DNA of 64,000 nt, taken from assembly GCA_026874595.1 (NCBI GenBank), contig CM049320.1, positions 20,655,714 through 20,719,713 of the forward strand, given 5' to 3'. Of this stretch, positions 13,510 to 26,228 are shown one piece after another. The translations under genes and the position numbers were made by a program. The first letter of the stretch is position 1. Every line of letters starts with the position of its first letter. Origin of the DNA: Sipunculus nudus (taxonomy: Eukaryota; Annelida; Sipuncula; Golfingiida; Sipunculidae). The notes under the pieces are model-generated. The model worked only from the letters and a program-made list of their open reading frames with translations. It made no database searches and was not told the DNA's origin.

Positions 13510-14790
13510 TAACCATTGAAAAATATGTAATTGTTAACCATTGCACTTTAAAAAATAGTATGGCTTTCACAGTTCATCCAGAAAAAAAAGCTATACTTAT
13601 CGACAGAAAACTGCAAATGCAGGTACCGATGAAACACATTCAAGTGGATTCATGATTAAGCTGAATTTTAGCTACCCCTAACGGCTAGTACACTGTAACA
13701 CCACTGACAAAAAAAGGTATTTCCCAGGATGGTATCTTTGAAGCCAGAAAATAATTTTATTGCCCTGGTTTATCCCGAATGGAATATTCTTTGTGTTCTA
13801 AATAACATGGTACAGCCTTTTATTTGACAGATGAGCAGGAATTGAATCGATAAAACAATTTATACACTGGTGTTACCATACTTTTAAGCAGATCAAACGA
13901 AAAGCTTATACATCAGGAGAACTTGGACATAAGTCACTCAAATAGGTTTTCGAAAACTAAGCCAGTATGCAGAGTTTGTCAATGTTTCTGGCAAAGTTAA
14001 CATCAGTTATTTTAAATATTAATAAAGAAATACTTAATTATTTAGCTAAAACTGTGGAAAGCCAAAGCTAATTGTTGTATAATATATACCATCCTCTTTT
14101 TCAGTTACAGTATGTATTTTCCGATCTTACAATTGCTGTCATATGAATTGTGGTTTGTTTCCTTAATTCGGAAAATTGTAAACCATCAAACGAACAACAT
14201 TTGTTAATCAGTCGAACCAGAATTGTATACGTTATAGACATTGCATCTACATCACATGCTCTAACCAACAATAACTATTCACGTCTCAACGTTGCACATT
14301 CGCAGTCCACTATCTTCGGACACATGATTCTGTCAGCTTGTCAAAATGAGCACGAGCAACGTTTAGCTTGTTAATAACAAAGTTTTTCACAGGGGCCTTA
14401 AATAAACTTTTGAAACCACGCATTGCATGCAGTTCATGAAAATGTATACAAAGTAAGCCCAGATTCCATACATGAAATAAATAATGCAAGCGGGTGGCTG
14501 ATATTAATACTTCCTGTATAGTAAAATTTTTTTCTGATATCCTCGGTTATTCTGAGAATTAATCTTTTAAATATTTTGAAGACAGAAAACATTTAATAAT
14601 GTACCTCAAATGGAATCCTTGATACAGTTTCCCCGTATTTTAATAGACGAAATCATCACACATAAATAATATATCTGAGCGGAATGGATATATTAACAAT
14701 ATGTAAAAAAATGATGCCTTAATTTTTGGGGTTTCACACGTAAATAATATATCTAAGCGGAATGTATATATTAACAATATGTAAAAAGAA
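13510..14790. repeat. Segmental duplication, copy 2, block B
   Basis: Partner of 7290-8935 with anchors in the same order. A local tandem duplication occurs at its right end: ATAATATATCTGAGCGGAAT near 14666 is repeated as ATAATATATCTAAGCGGAAT near 14745, about 79 bp apart. Copy 1 has this sequence once, near 8858, so the tandem event came after the large duplication. Confidence 0.75.
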
Positions 14791-14814
14791 TATGCCTACG
14801 TTTTGAGGTTTCTT

Positions 14815-15700
14815 TCTAGTTTCCGCCGTCGGAAGAACTACCAATGAGGTTATAAAGTACACCCAAGGTCCTTAGGTGCAGTATTCACCAGGCCTGGTTA
14901 ACACTTAGATATGTAATGAGAGGAAGCGTGTGCTACTGTTCTGCCATTTTGCCCGAAACAGAAAAACAGTTCTGCAGATAGATATACCTAGTTAAGCTAG
15001 CATTAAAATATATTCAAAAGGACGGGTGTTTATGCAGGTAAATATTCAACTTTACGAAAAAAGGCATCTAGTGCATTGGTAGACGGTGGCATTTAAATGT
15101 ATATATTTAATAGTTTAAAGGGTGTCTATTCTGTATGTTGCTCAAACGTTGTGTTTTTTTCTGTTTTGTACTCCTCCTGTTGTTGAATCTTCATAACCTA
15201 CTGCAGTTATACAGCACACCAAAACAATCTACAGAATATCTCGGTTACCCACTGTAGTGGATGATCACCGGTACGAAGTTAACAGTCTATATAAACCTCA
15301 AACTGGATAGAGTCAAGTGGTACTTCATGGACGCAGAACTGGTGAGTCAATTGAACTAAATGCCAAAGTATATAATACCCCAACCCAAGGAAATAATTCC
15401 CGAGGATTTATCAAATGTCAGGACACTCCAGCAGATGTAATTCCACATTTATAACATAAAAATATTTATACAAGCCTTCCTCTAGTTTACCCTGTCACTA
15501 AAAAAATAGAGATTTCTTTTTGAAATAACTGTTCATTGTTTGCTAGGGAGATTGTAATATTTGTGATTTTGCCAATTGCTAATTTTTATTTATATTAAAG
15601 TTAATCAGTTTGTCCCGCTGCAACAACCTTCATTGAAAAAGTATACATATAGGTGTACAAACACAAAGATTAACTGCTGTTCAATTTTTAAAAAATAAAA
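14815..15700. other. Copy-2-specific insert within the segmental duplication
   Basis: In copy 1, blocks B and C are nearly adjacent (about 8935 to 8970). In copy 2 about 0.9 kb intervenes. The insert contains TATATAAA near 15289 followed by ATGGACGCAGAACTG directly before GTGAGTC (15341), a promoter-plus-donor arrangement that may be fortuitous. No terminal repeats of a transposon were seen. Confidence 0.5.
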
Positions 15701-15719
15701 TATATATCCGTTATTTCTA

Positions 15720-16611
15720 CATATATATGTAATATGTATGTAAGAAGTATTTATCTGCTCTGTACTTCCACCAGCCACTAAAGAGACTCAAGTGATGTTA
15801 CCACCAAAATTGCCAAACCTTTATTAGACAAACTTAAAATTTAGGTTCAATATAAAAAAAACTCTTTGAAACATAAAATCGTTATGTTTATAGAATAATA
15901 TTTATTTTTGAATCAATTAATCTCTTTAAACACGAATTGTAATATACTTTGTGCCACTGTTTAATATGTTTGGAAAAGTTGACATTTGTTACATAAGATT
16001 GAAAAATAATTAAAATAATGAAATTATACAAACAGTTAAGCGGTTGTTTCACTTTAAATACATTGCATATTTACACAAAGTAACTGACAATCAATGAATT
16101 ATTTTCAGTTGTGACACCAGTCATGTAAAATCAATTTTTGTAGCCCTACAGCTGTAGCATGTCAGCTTGCTGAAGCCGAGCTGGTAGGTTTTGCAATGGG
16201 CTGTGAGTCTTGATGGAATGAAGCTGGGCGCTTTTACGATGTCAAAGCAGTACATCTTTTTTTTTCCAGAAGGAAAGCGTTGCACTGTTTCTCTCAAAGA
16301 GAAGGTATATACTACAAAGAACATTTATATTACGAAATTGTATTATACCCTCGTTCAAAGTAAAATATTTTTTTTTCTCACAGACTCATCCATTAAGTTG
16401 TCCGTGCAACCAAGAATAGACGGAGTTTTGTGCATAGCCCACAAATTTATAAAATATTTATTGTGTGTAGATATATAAGGACAACAAGCTATATTCAATT
16501 AAAAACGACCTGTCTGTGGCATGTGTCCATTGCAGATATCTTCTAAGATACTATAAATTCACAAGAAAAAAATGAACAAACATTCGGAAAATATTTCTTC
16601 CTTCGAAATAT

Positions 16612-16642
<31 letters not shown>

Positions 16643-16770
16643 AACAATTTTAATATTAAATCGTGCGGAAATAGAGTTCATGGTTGTAGTGAAATCATAA
16701 CATTTTCTTTTTGTCAACTGTCCTATAAAGGAGTGCTGAATCGATATGCAAATATATCAATATGTGTCGA
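15720..16770. repeat. Segmental duplication, copy 2, block C
   Basis: Partner of 8970-9960. Contains an interrupted TA microsatellite at 16607-16642. Similarity fades near 16770, where a minisatellite begins. Confidence 0.75.
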
Positions 16771-16779
16771 TACGCTCCG

Positions 16780-17175
16780 TCAATGAAGACGTGTGACTCG
16801 AATGAACAGATGGTGTTACACGAATGAACACAAGGTATGGACATTATGAACAAGAGGTGTGGCTTCAATGAAAATTAGTTGTGACACGAATGAACACAAC
16901 GTTTGAACCTAATGTACACAACGTGTGACCCGAAAGAAACACGAGGTGTGGCCCTAATAAACACAAAGTGTGACTGGAATGAAGACAAGGTGTGACTCGA
17001 ATGAACACAACGTTAAACCCGAATGAACACAAGGTGTGACCCGAATGAGCACAACGTACGTTAGACCCGAATGAACACGAGGTGTGACCCGAATAAACAA
17101 CTTGTGACCCTTATGTACACACGATGTAGCCCTAATGAAATAAAGGTGTAAGCCGAATGAATTCAAGAATACCAG
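16780..17175. repeat. 22-bp-type minisatellite (family 1)
   Basis: About fifteen diverged units of the form GGTGTGACCCGAATGAACAC plus AA, with variants such as TCGAATGAACACAA and CCTAATGAAATAAA. A related array with the core GGTGATCCTAATTGACACAA lies at about 30000-30225. The shared scaffold (GTGA-C-AATG-ACACAA) suggests the same ancestral unit at two loci. Confidence 0.85.
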
Positions 17176-19985
17176 TTGTGAACACAAGAAACGTGAAACA
17201 GTCCCTTTAAGAACAGCTGTTCATCTCATTCATGTTTGTATCCAGTAGGCCAATTTGCTAATGTGAACCTTACGCTAGTTGCTTAAGGCAAACAAACAGG
17301 CAAACAAGCAGACAATGCACCTCCGGCAAATATATAACCCCCGCCAATGGCGGAGTTAATATTGAAGAGAGAAACTACTCGCAAGAGTTTAAAAAGATTT
17401 ATGTGCAATATACCCTGCTTTCCATCATTTTAACGAGAGTGTGGTGTGCGGATAAAAGCCAGATTGACATGTTTTATGATCTCAGAATAATTCACTAACA
17501 AAGAGCACGTAATTGAATCAGCACAGCATGCAGACATCAATATGCCACTCTTTGTTCATGCCCCTCTACAGCTACGTAACAAACGGTGAGTAAAAACAAA
17601 TATTTGTTTAAAATTCCAAATACGCCAGCAACTCTGCTTCATTCCTTGGGCACATTATAAGGTACAACAGATGTGTTAACGGTAAATATTGTTACTACTG
17701 CCTGACACAGTCGCCATTTACTGATACTGGCTATTCTATCATATTTGTGGAAGATTTTGTAATTCAAAGATTTTGTAACTCATGTTTCCCAAAGGCCACA
17801 TCCACATTTAGTTGAACCTTTCTTAGTGGAAGCCCAAAAGTAGCCATTTTTATGAAGTACTCTTTTTTTATATTAAGCTAACGTTGCCACCAATATGTTA
17901 TGTAAAATGGGCACTTTTTCTCAAATAATCTGGGCACTTCCGGATTTCTCAGATAAAGAATCTTTCTAATGAAATAATTGGAGTCTTATTCATTTCGTAC
18001 TTTTATATATTTTAGCAATAAGAATATATTTTATTTAATATCCAATTTTCGAAATAATAATAGTAATCAAATAAATGGACCGAATTCAGAGATTAGTTAT
18101 TGAATGCATAATCTAGGCTAAACCACGCATGTATACACGTTGGACTATATTCATATGCCTGCATATGCTCAGATTGGATACTGTAATGAAAATTAATACC
18201 ATGAGTGGAAGTCTTTCTACTAAGACTCATCCAAATAGTCAATACTCTGCGATACAGGGTAATGTCCAACTGGCTTGATTTTGCATCAAGTGAATACATC
18301 AGTGCATGATTTTAAGCATTTAAGGTCAGAACGAATGATGTTAAAAATCATATGTTGCTAAGCCATTTAGGGCTTATCATAATATGGACATGATTCAAAT
18401 GAATTAGACGTATATATAACATCTTTACATCCATATAAGGAGACGGAATTTTCGAAAAATGTAAGGGTGCTTAAACTTCTCTACAGTTTCGGGTAAGTTC
18501 TCTTCGATACCTTTTAAATGAAAGAAACGTTTGACTACAATTACTGAATATTATTTTGTTTCGAATACCACCCACCGTTCTGCGCATACTGGCCTAGAGA
18601 TGGTATCCAGAATGAGGCACAGTATTTGTTCTTTTTCGGTTATATGACGCAGAGTACAACGCTTATTCTCCAGTTTTGCGTTACACATCCGGGACAGCTC
18701 CGCTTGACCTACCAGCAGCTTAAGGGGAGTTGTTAATCATATATTCTTCGATCAAGAACTGTACGTGTCTCCGGTCTGAATAAACCTTCTTAAGTTTATG
18801 GCGACTTTAGAGGCTGTTGTGTAAGTCACGGTGAATGTAACGGTGGACTATATCTAATATTATCTTCACACTTCATATATCAAACGGCATACAGGTTTGT
18901 CTATGTTCTTTTATGCTGGTATCAACATCATCTTTTCTTATAGAATATATTCCCCAAATCAAGTGTCAATTAAATTAAGTTAGAAAATGATGGTTGCCAG
19001 AGAGGATACAGAACAATAAAATTTAAAATTGCTATCGTAGTCTCTTCAGTTTACACATAAATTTTCGATTTTTTTTTATTTACACAGCAAATACAACCTA
19101 TGCATTCCTTGGAGTATTTTTAATTGTAATGGTAATGGAATTGTATCCCAGTTTAAAAAGAATAAATAAAGGTTTAGATTATACATTATCCAATTGTTTT
19201 TATAAATTTTACAGTTCCACTGGGTAACCTTAGGATTAAAAGTTTCGGCTAACCAGGTGTAGGTATTCTATGTGGTATCTTGTACACAAATATAGTGCGG
19301 ATGGCGGTAGACGATTGCCGTGGTTTATGTACCCAACCTGCGTATTAAAGTTCTAAACAACATGGTTAAAGGCAATTATATCGCTCAAGGTGGGGACCTA
19401 CTTAGCAGAGCCGTAGCTGTTCAAATCCATATTAAAAAGGTGTGAGTGTTTCCTGCTATTATTTATCATTATTTACTTTATTAATTTTTTGGGGGCTTTT
19501 TGTTCACAGATCCGAAACGCATTTAAATTTTTTATACGTTGATAGGTTTAATAAAATGGCCTGAAGCAATCGGAATTAACAGGATCCCTGACTTCCTCAA
19601 CTACGGCCTCTGGGCGCCATCTTTTCCTCCTTTAGATTAGGCTGATCCTATGCTTAATACTGAATTAACCCTAAACCCACTAGCAATGTTGAGTTATTGA
19701 TATGACTAAATTTACACAATACTTAAAGTATTTGTTAATGTTACAGTTCATATGACTATATTGAACCATTACTTAACCTACTGGTTAACTTTGCAGTTCA
19801 TAGGACTATATTGACTCTATAACTAACGTACTGGTTCACGTTACAGTCCATGATGGCCCGTGTGATCCTGCGTTAACCTTTGGGACATACGGGAATTTAA
19901 AACATGAATAACTTGATGACACCAATAACTGTTTACTAAAAACCCGGCTGTGAAGAAGTAGTGGATGTTACAAAACATTTGAGTA
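17176..19985. other. Non-coding stretch with isolated regulatory-like motifs
   Basis: No gene can be modelled. Near 17529 an ATG opens a 19-codon frame that ends at a strong donor (G then GTGAGT at 17587), with an ATAAAAG box about 75 bp upstream. This could be a first exon, but I found no partner exon. A CArg-type box CCATATAAGG lies at 18431-18440. Confidence 0.45.
18431..18440. promoter_or_regulatory. Consensus CArG box (SRF/MEF2-type)
   Basis: CCATATAAGG fits CC(A/T)6GG exactly. A ten-base match with six degenerate positions is not rare by chance in AT-rich DNA, and no gene start is identified nearby, so this is only a motif match. Confidence 0.25.
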
Positions 19986-20003
19986 TAATTTGGTGGTCAC
20001 GGG

Positions 20004-20009
20004 ATATAT

Positions 20010-20071
<62 letters not shown>

Positions 20072-20090
20072 ATGTGTGTGTGCGTATATT
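20004..20090. repeat. (TA)n followed by (TG)n microsatellite
   Basis: Two TA runs separated by TAAATA, then TG repeats to about 20090. The apparent Tyr-Ile-rich frames here are translations of the repeat. Confidence 0.95.
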
Positions 20091-20539
20091 GTTCTTTAAG
20101 TCCGTCAGGATGAGTGATTCAATATACGATAAAAACGATCTGTCTTTAAACATTGTTTATCACTTGAACAACTGTATTTGTACACATTGGTATAACATAC
20201 GTGTTGTATTGTGCTTATATCCTGTATGTTGCATTCAAGACACAAAGTTTGGGTTTGCATCTGTCTGTAGCACAAATGAATGGCGTGACATACAGGTGAA
20301 ATGTTTAAATCCAAGTTTAAAATTAAAATATGCACATTTGTGACGAATATACTGAATAAAATTAAAATATAAAAAAATGTTTCCGTTTTTCTCGCCTTGG
20401 TTTGATACTTATCGAAATGAGGTCTATGAGTGAAATACGATACATTTAACGAATTGGCAAGAGTCTTTACATGAATTTGAATTCCAAGTATTTCACTGGT
20501 GTTAAAAGTGCGATCAGTAGTGATTGATATGAACATTAC

Positions 20540-21303
20540 AATCCTCTATAGTCATATTTAATCACGGACAAGGAATAACGTGTGCTAAACATGAGCATAA
20601 TTAGTTGTATAATAAGCCATGAAAATTATTTAATTATTAACGTATGGTTGAATTATTTCTTTTACTTAAATACAGTAAACGTATCTAGAAAGAAAAGAGC
20701 ACATCAGTATACAGTAGAATTCGTTTATCTTAAAAGCTCAGGAATGACCCTTTTTCAAATAAACAATCGTCCGGATAAACAAAATTACAATTTGCAACCA
20801 TACAAATGTTTTAACTATTCCCTGCTGCATTTATTTATTTTATACCTTATGTTATCTAATACACGCAAACAATGCTAAAGTGATTTGGAAGATAATGTTG
20901 CATACATACTGACATTTTTATTCAGTGAAGAGTACCACTCAATTAAAGTGGAAGATTTTGCAGAAGCGTTTAGAAATTTAACATATTGATCACATACGTT
21001 GCTATCACCCCTGACGCAAAAACGTAAAACTTTCATTAAAAATAAATACCCAGTGGCGGGTTAACACTTCCCTAATTTCATTTCTTTTACTGTTCCATAC
21101 ATTATTATGACCAACGCTTTCCCCTGTCATATGAACCAAATAGTTGACAAATCTTTATTGATATGATAAACAGCAGATAAGATATTAAATTTGCGCTTTG
21201 TACTAATATCATGTCACGGTGGGGCGAGGACATGCATTTCTGAAAGGGATTATGCATATTTTATAATTAACTGCTGCTGTTCAGATGGTGAATTCCAGTT
21301 GAA

Positions 21304-21346
<43 letters not shown>

Positions 21347-23830
21347 AACAAAAGTTATTTTGAAATATACATGGAATATAATATGATATACAATGACAGG
21401 GTTAAGGCTCGACGGAATGCCTACCTTTTTGGCCTAAAGGAGTTTATCATAAACATTCTTCCATTCAAGTGATTGAATTGCCGAATTTCGTGCAAGCCAG
21501 TGGTTGATGGATGTTTACAATTATACAAACATAGAGGTTTTATTTGTCAACAATAACTTTTTGTTAACCAATCACAAGATTTGAGAGGACAAAGCTCTTA
21601 AAACGTGCTATAGTTTTTACTTTTATTACGAACCACTTTATGGCCGCCAGGTACAAAGTACTAGCAGGTTAATATTTAACAGACGGCGTTCCTATGGGAA
21701 CAGAAGTCGCAGAACAGCTTAATTTGGTTACCAAGTACTTTTCGAAAGGGCAAGAAGATAATGACAACTAACATACATTTCCTGACATTGCTGGAATACC
21801 CGCTCCAGGTGAGGCTTGTAGTTAGTAAAATATAGTGCAGGTGGGTCTTTTGATATAATCACATACCATTGAAATCGTGCATAAAGTGTGTGAAAGATTC
21901 CTACGGGTCGAATGCACCAGATGTCTTAATGAATTGGCTTTGGAGAACAGTGAGGCGACCTGAAAGGTGGTATAAGGGTGGCAAACGATAAAGAAGATAT
22001 AAGGTACACGTAGACTATGGATCCTTCCGATTATATATTTAAATTTTAATATCCTATTTACGGACCAAAAATTGGAGTTTAAAGGGCATATTCCTTTTGT
22101 GATACCTAAAAATCTTCTCCGTACATTTCCTTCTACAATAAGCAGAAGACGTCAGACTGTAGTTAACTTCCTGTGCCTCGCAATAAGAAACGATATAGCC
22201 ATGGACTGATAAATACCATTATGATTTGGTAGTTCTTATAGCAAATAATGTCAAACATTCCTTCATGGTCATGTAACAGTTATTAAGGAAAGAGAGATAA
22301 GATTTTTATTTTAGAGAATGATTTACACGCTCTATAAATGGCCATATTATTCTCATTGCATTAGTGGAGGCAACATATTTATGGCTAAAAGCACACTAAC
22401 TGAAAGTTTATGTCACTAATAAAAAAAGGCACTTGTGTAAATGCGCCTTTCCAAATCAGACGACAGACACATGAAAAGAAGCTTTGCTAATACATTTGTC
22501 TTTATGAAAAGTATCAATGGTAGAGTCAAAAAGAATACATGAAAGGCAGGTATTATGTAAAACTGTTGAGATTAGACAATTTGTTTGTGCTTGTGCACAT
22601 ATTGATCCACGCTACATATGTGTTGCACTGCCTCATTATAGCTGAGTGCCACAACAACAACAAGAACCATTATTACCAAACTGTCCATAACAATAATATA
22701 AGTATTCTTTGAAGTCCTCACTTATTACAAAAATGGGCTTAAAATGCTGCTGCCAGGGTAGTCATACAAATGTTTAGTGTATCTGCGAGGGGATTGGTTG
22801 AAATGTTACCTTAGCAATCGCAGAACGATATCCCCTTCCCCACATATTCCATTTTACAGAAGAAATTCTGGTTTTTACGAGGCTGTCTGTAAGGTATGTT
22901 CGGTCACGGTCATTAATTCAGCTAACATTACTGGAAACAACCTCTTTCTTTGGGAACAAATATCAAGAATTCATGATACAACAGACTGAACACGTTCTTC
23001 AATTCATAATAATAATCAGATCGGTCACTTACAGTAAATATAAACTTTATTTATTTTACATGGATTGTACAACTAGTTATAATAAATAATACAAGGCACT
23101 CATCATGGCTCGGATGTTGGCGCTCGTTAGTTGGTAAGTTGGTCACTTACTGTACGCTATCCTTCCTGGATTGAGAATCAAGATGACTGGCTCTGTTGTT
23201 GATTTCTTCATTGTTTATTGTAAACTAAACCAAATGTAAAAGACAATTCGATATTAGTAATCTACGATGAAAACACAGGTTAAAAATTGACCCAATAGGG
23301 GCTTCTCACTGCTTGCCGATTTGAAAGTATTAAAATATTTTGTTAGTATTGCGCAAGTAAATACGTTGAAGCTAACAGTATCACATATTATTTGTGTGCT
23401 ATCAAAAGGCTGGATGATTTTCTGGATGGTATAGAAATCAATTAGGATTGCTTACACATCTCTCCTATTCGAAAACAGCAACAATTCCATGCGAGAAAAA
23501 TATTCTGATCTCAAAATAAAAACTTTGTCGCTGTGGGGCGAGTTTCTGTGGTTGGCTCTAAATTCACGAGGTTAAAATTTCGCGTTTTCTTTTTATAGTG
23601 TTTTTTCAAGCGTTCAAAAAACTACACAAAGTAGAGTATGGCCATATGTCGTTATTATATCAAATATTATGCGTTATTATATCAAATATTACTAATATGA
23701 CGTGAACCAAGGGAACAATGATAGAGTTGAATTGATATTCCCTTTTTTCAGATAATTTCAAAGATGACATGATTTATGATAGCAATCTTTGAACAAAACA
23801 AGATATGTTTTTTTAAGATAATTTCCCTCT
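20540..23830. other. AT-rich non-coding stretch upstream of the secreted-protein gene
   Basis: Contains a (TA)n microsatellite at 21307-21344 and no gene I can support. ATTATATCAAATATTA is duplicated near 23655 and 23673. Confidence 0.5.
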
Positions 23831-23832
23831 AG

Positions 23833-23886
23833 CGGATATCGCGCATTTGAAACCGTAACGAACAAAAAGGTGACCTGAGTTTGTTG
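23833..23886 (+). promoter_or_regulatory. Region directly upstream of the secreted-protein start, shared with 31384-31420
   Basis: GGATATCGCGCATTTGAAAC, followed by AACAAAAAGG, sits 30-50 bp before the start codon at 23887. A close relative, GAATATCGCGAATTTGAAAC followed by AAAAAGG, occurs at about 31386-31413. This may be 5' UTR or promoter sequence that was duplicated, or a small dispersed repeat. No TATA box is obvious. Confidence 0.3.
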
Positions 23887-24151
23887 ATGAACATTTCAAG
23901 GCTTCTTGTTTATTATAAAATATTGATTTCGTTTTTGTTTTTTATTTCATTGATCGATCATGGGGAAGTTTTCAAGCTGTCTGAAACCAAGATATATATG
24001 AGTAACCATCATTTACATCTCAAAGACATTCAGGTACACGGATTATCTATTGACCGACAGACTTCGGGAGCAGTTTATATGAGCAGCATGGGAAAACTTC
24101 TGGGTCTGATGATGTCTCTACTCCAGTTGTACCAGTCAAGTCAGGGGAGCG
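23887..24151 (+). CDS. Secreted protein, exon 1 (signal peptide)
   Basis: First coding exon of a four-exon gene (23887-24151, 25048-25277, 25991-26228, 26769-27166) whose joined length is 1131 nt, 376 residues plus stop. The ATG at 23887 gives residues 1-88. The N-terminus (MNISRLLVYYKILISFLFFI) is a short polar start followed by a hydrophobic core, a good signal peptide, so the product should be secreted or luminal. Residues 60-88 carry GKLLGLMMSLLQLYQSS, possibly a short helix before the beta-rich region. The exon ends one base into a codon at donor G/GTAAGG (24152), matching the phase of the next acceptor. I do not recognise the N-terminal part. An upstream non-coding exon is possible. Confidence 0.65.
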
Positions 24152-25047
24152 GTAAGGGCCTAACATAAACAATTGAAAAAAATGCATATATGCTGTAAAC
24201 ATTTTGAATAATTCAAGTATTTTCATTTCATTAACAAACTTTTATAGTATCTTCCTTTTTTTTATTAGCTATAGTCCATTTCATTCCGACCTGTCCTCAT
24301 ATTTTTGCTTAGAATTTTTATTAGTAAATTTTTGAAGAAAATTAGTTTTCAGAAAGGGAAATAAATACCAATGCACCGAATTTATGAAACAGAATTATTT
24401 TAAAATACGATATATCAATCTACATTTAAAACATATCAGACCAACATAAGGCGTTCAAGGTCATTGGTCATATACAAAAGCGGCCTCAGTTGACAACTGC
24501 TGATTTGATAATGTCATGTAAACGCTCAAAAAGTATAACCAGTCAAAACAAAGAAGGCTGCGCAAACTGGGATACATCTGACCTGTCACTGGAAAGAATA
24601 AAAAAAGCTGTAAAACATAAACTGGAGATCAATTTTAAAACCGGCTTGCCATATTAGGTTTGTCATTTCCATATGCAGCTTTCTAAAAAAATAATTAAAA
24701 AATATAAGCTTTCACGAAAATAATCTCCAAAAAAGGTGGACCCAGGTTGTTGGAACGCACTATATACATTTATTGCACAGAAACGTACCAATATCTCACT
24801 TAGGTACATTTGAATTAAAATATATGACAGACTATATAGCATTAATTCTGAACCAGTCGATGAGCTTTCTTGCCTTAACCAAATCAATTTTAGAAAAGGT
24901 TTGCAGTGGGCCTTCACACTTACAAGTATTAATTATGCCAGTATCGAGTAAAGGTCGAAATTTGTTTTTTAATGTTATGATACGATCACTGTGATTTGAT
25001 AAATCTTTCTGACATTTTGCCCGTGTGCATTTATATTTATCTTTCAG

Positions 25048-25277
25048 TACTACAGTATACTGCAGGAACCGTTGCAATTGACTTACCATACACCCAAGAA
25101 TGGATGTTACATATTTATCCATCTATCAGAATGAACCTATCAGGACAGGTTTTTGCCTTTGAATTCTTTGCAAACAACACCGGTAAGGTGTTTTTCAGCG
25201 TATGGGATGTCGTCAATGCGACAACTTTCCGACTGCACCGAAAAACAAATATCTTAGTCCATGAGTTGGGAAAAGAG
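25048..25277 (+). CDS. Secreted protein, exon 2 (start of beta-sandwich-like region)
   Basis: Follows acceptor TTTATCTTTCAG (ends 25047); a phase-compatible alternative acceptor ends at 25065. Encodes residues 89-165. The pattern EWMLHIYP ... SGQVFAFEFFANNTGKVFFS ... VWDVV ... FRLH is alternating hydrophobic strands with a central Gly-x-Val-x-x-(Ser/Ala)-Val-Trp. From memory this resembles the extracellular beta-sandwich modules common in uncharacterised mollusc secreted proteins; no family name can be assigned without a search. Three N-glycosylation sequons (NLS, NNT, NAT) support passage through the secretory pathway. The exon ends in phase 0 after GAG, with donor GTTTGT at 25278. Confidence 0.7.
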
Positions 25278-25290
25278 GTTTGTGCATTTT

Positions 25291-25465
25291 CAAGTATTTA
25301 ACAGTAATATTACCGTATATTGCCTGGGGATTCGAGCATTATATCAAAGTTTTAAAAATAAATGTTTATTTACGGTCCTGGCTGCCATGAACTGGACAAA
25401 TTACAGGAACTTTAAGTATTTGACAGAAGATTTACCGTATATTGCCTTGGAATTCGAGCCTTAGT
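25291..25465 (+). repeat. Two-copy tandem duplication inside intron 2 of the secreted-protein gene
   Basis: A block with CAAGTATTTAACAGTAATA, CCGTATATTGCC and GGATTCGAGC (about 25291-25336) recurs about 118 bp later as TAAGTATTTGACAGAAGAT, CCGTATATTGCC and GAATTCGAGCC (about 25413-25462). Intronic, no known role. Confidence 0.8.
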
Positions 25466-25990
25466 TTAAATTGCATGAACATTGAGTAAAAGGTGTCAGG
25501 GTATAATAACACCAAAGTGTTTCTTCCGTTCTAGGAAGGATTAAGTTTAACTAGTTTTTATAATTTATCCTTAGTGGTGTATTATTTCTTCTCGCTCAAT
25601 TTGGCACTGCTGTAGGTGTTTTATACAAACACGCATACACATTTATAATATATATTATGAATATTAAAATTTGAATATCTTATATGCTGAGATTGCTTTT
25701 TTTATATTCAAGAACCGTTGTAATTATTTACAAATCGTAGACTTCACGAAATTTACTTAATAAAGCAGCCTATTCCGATTTCTAACGACTGTTAACTAAA
25801 TTGAACCTTTCATGATAATAGGCAAGAAATCGCCGATCAAACCAGGAATTACAATAAATTTAAAAAATGTACGTGAATTATCTGGCTTTAGAAATTATTG
25901 AATGACCTATACTTTCAGAGAAATCCATCAGTATGTGATTCATATCAAAAACAAAAAAAAATGAATATTAATATACTTATTTCTCGACAG

Positions 25991-26228
25991 ATCAACTATC
26001 TGCGCCCCAAAAAGAAATTCATGGTTTCTGCCGATCAAGTATTGGGTGTTCACCATGAGGTCAATGCAGGGCACATTATACCAATGGCTATAGATGATTG
26101 CTGTAACCTGCAGACAGAACCAGCCTTTAGTTATAATCTTCGGGACTCAGAGCTGCCAGTGGGTTACATTGCACGAGGTGGCAACGAGAGCAGAAAAACC
26201 ATGGCTGTAGTCGTGCATTTAAGGAAGA
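25991..26228 (+). CDS. Secreted protein, exon 3
   Basis: Preceded by acceptor TTTCTCGACAG (ends 25990) and in phase 0 with exon 2. Encodes residues 166-244. INYLRPKKKFMVSADQVLGV reads as the next strands of the beta-sandwich; the segment (Pro, basic turn, Val-x-Ala-x-Gln-Val-Leu-Gly) is typical of a lectin-like module edge. It holds a vicinal cysteine pair (DDCCN), one NES sequon and GYIARGGNESR. Without splicing the frame would stop three bases later (TGA at 26231), so the donor A/GTTGAG at 26229 is inferred. It leaves one codon base, exactly what exon 4 needs. The donor is weaker than the others but keeps an open frame across the junction. Confidence 0.65.

Noticed and set aside
19400-19440. 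Possible tRNA-like T-loop (GTTCAAATCC)
   Set aside because: No matching stems or A-box; single motif only.
20105-20536. 143-residue minus-strand frame
   Set aside because: Starts beside a microsatellite, irregular composition, overlaps another chance frame on the plus strand; no family resemblance.
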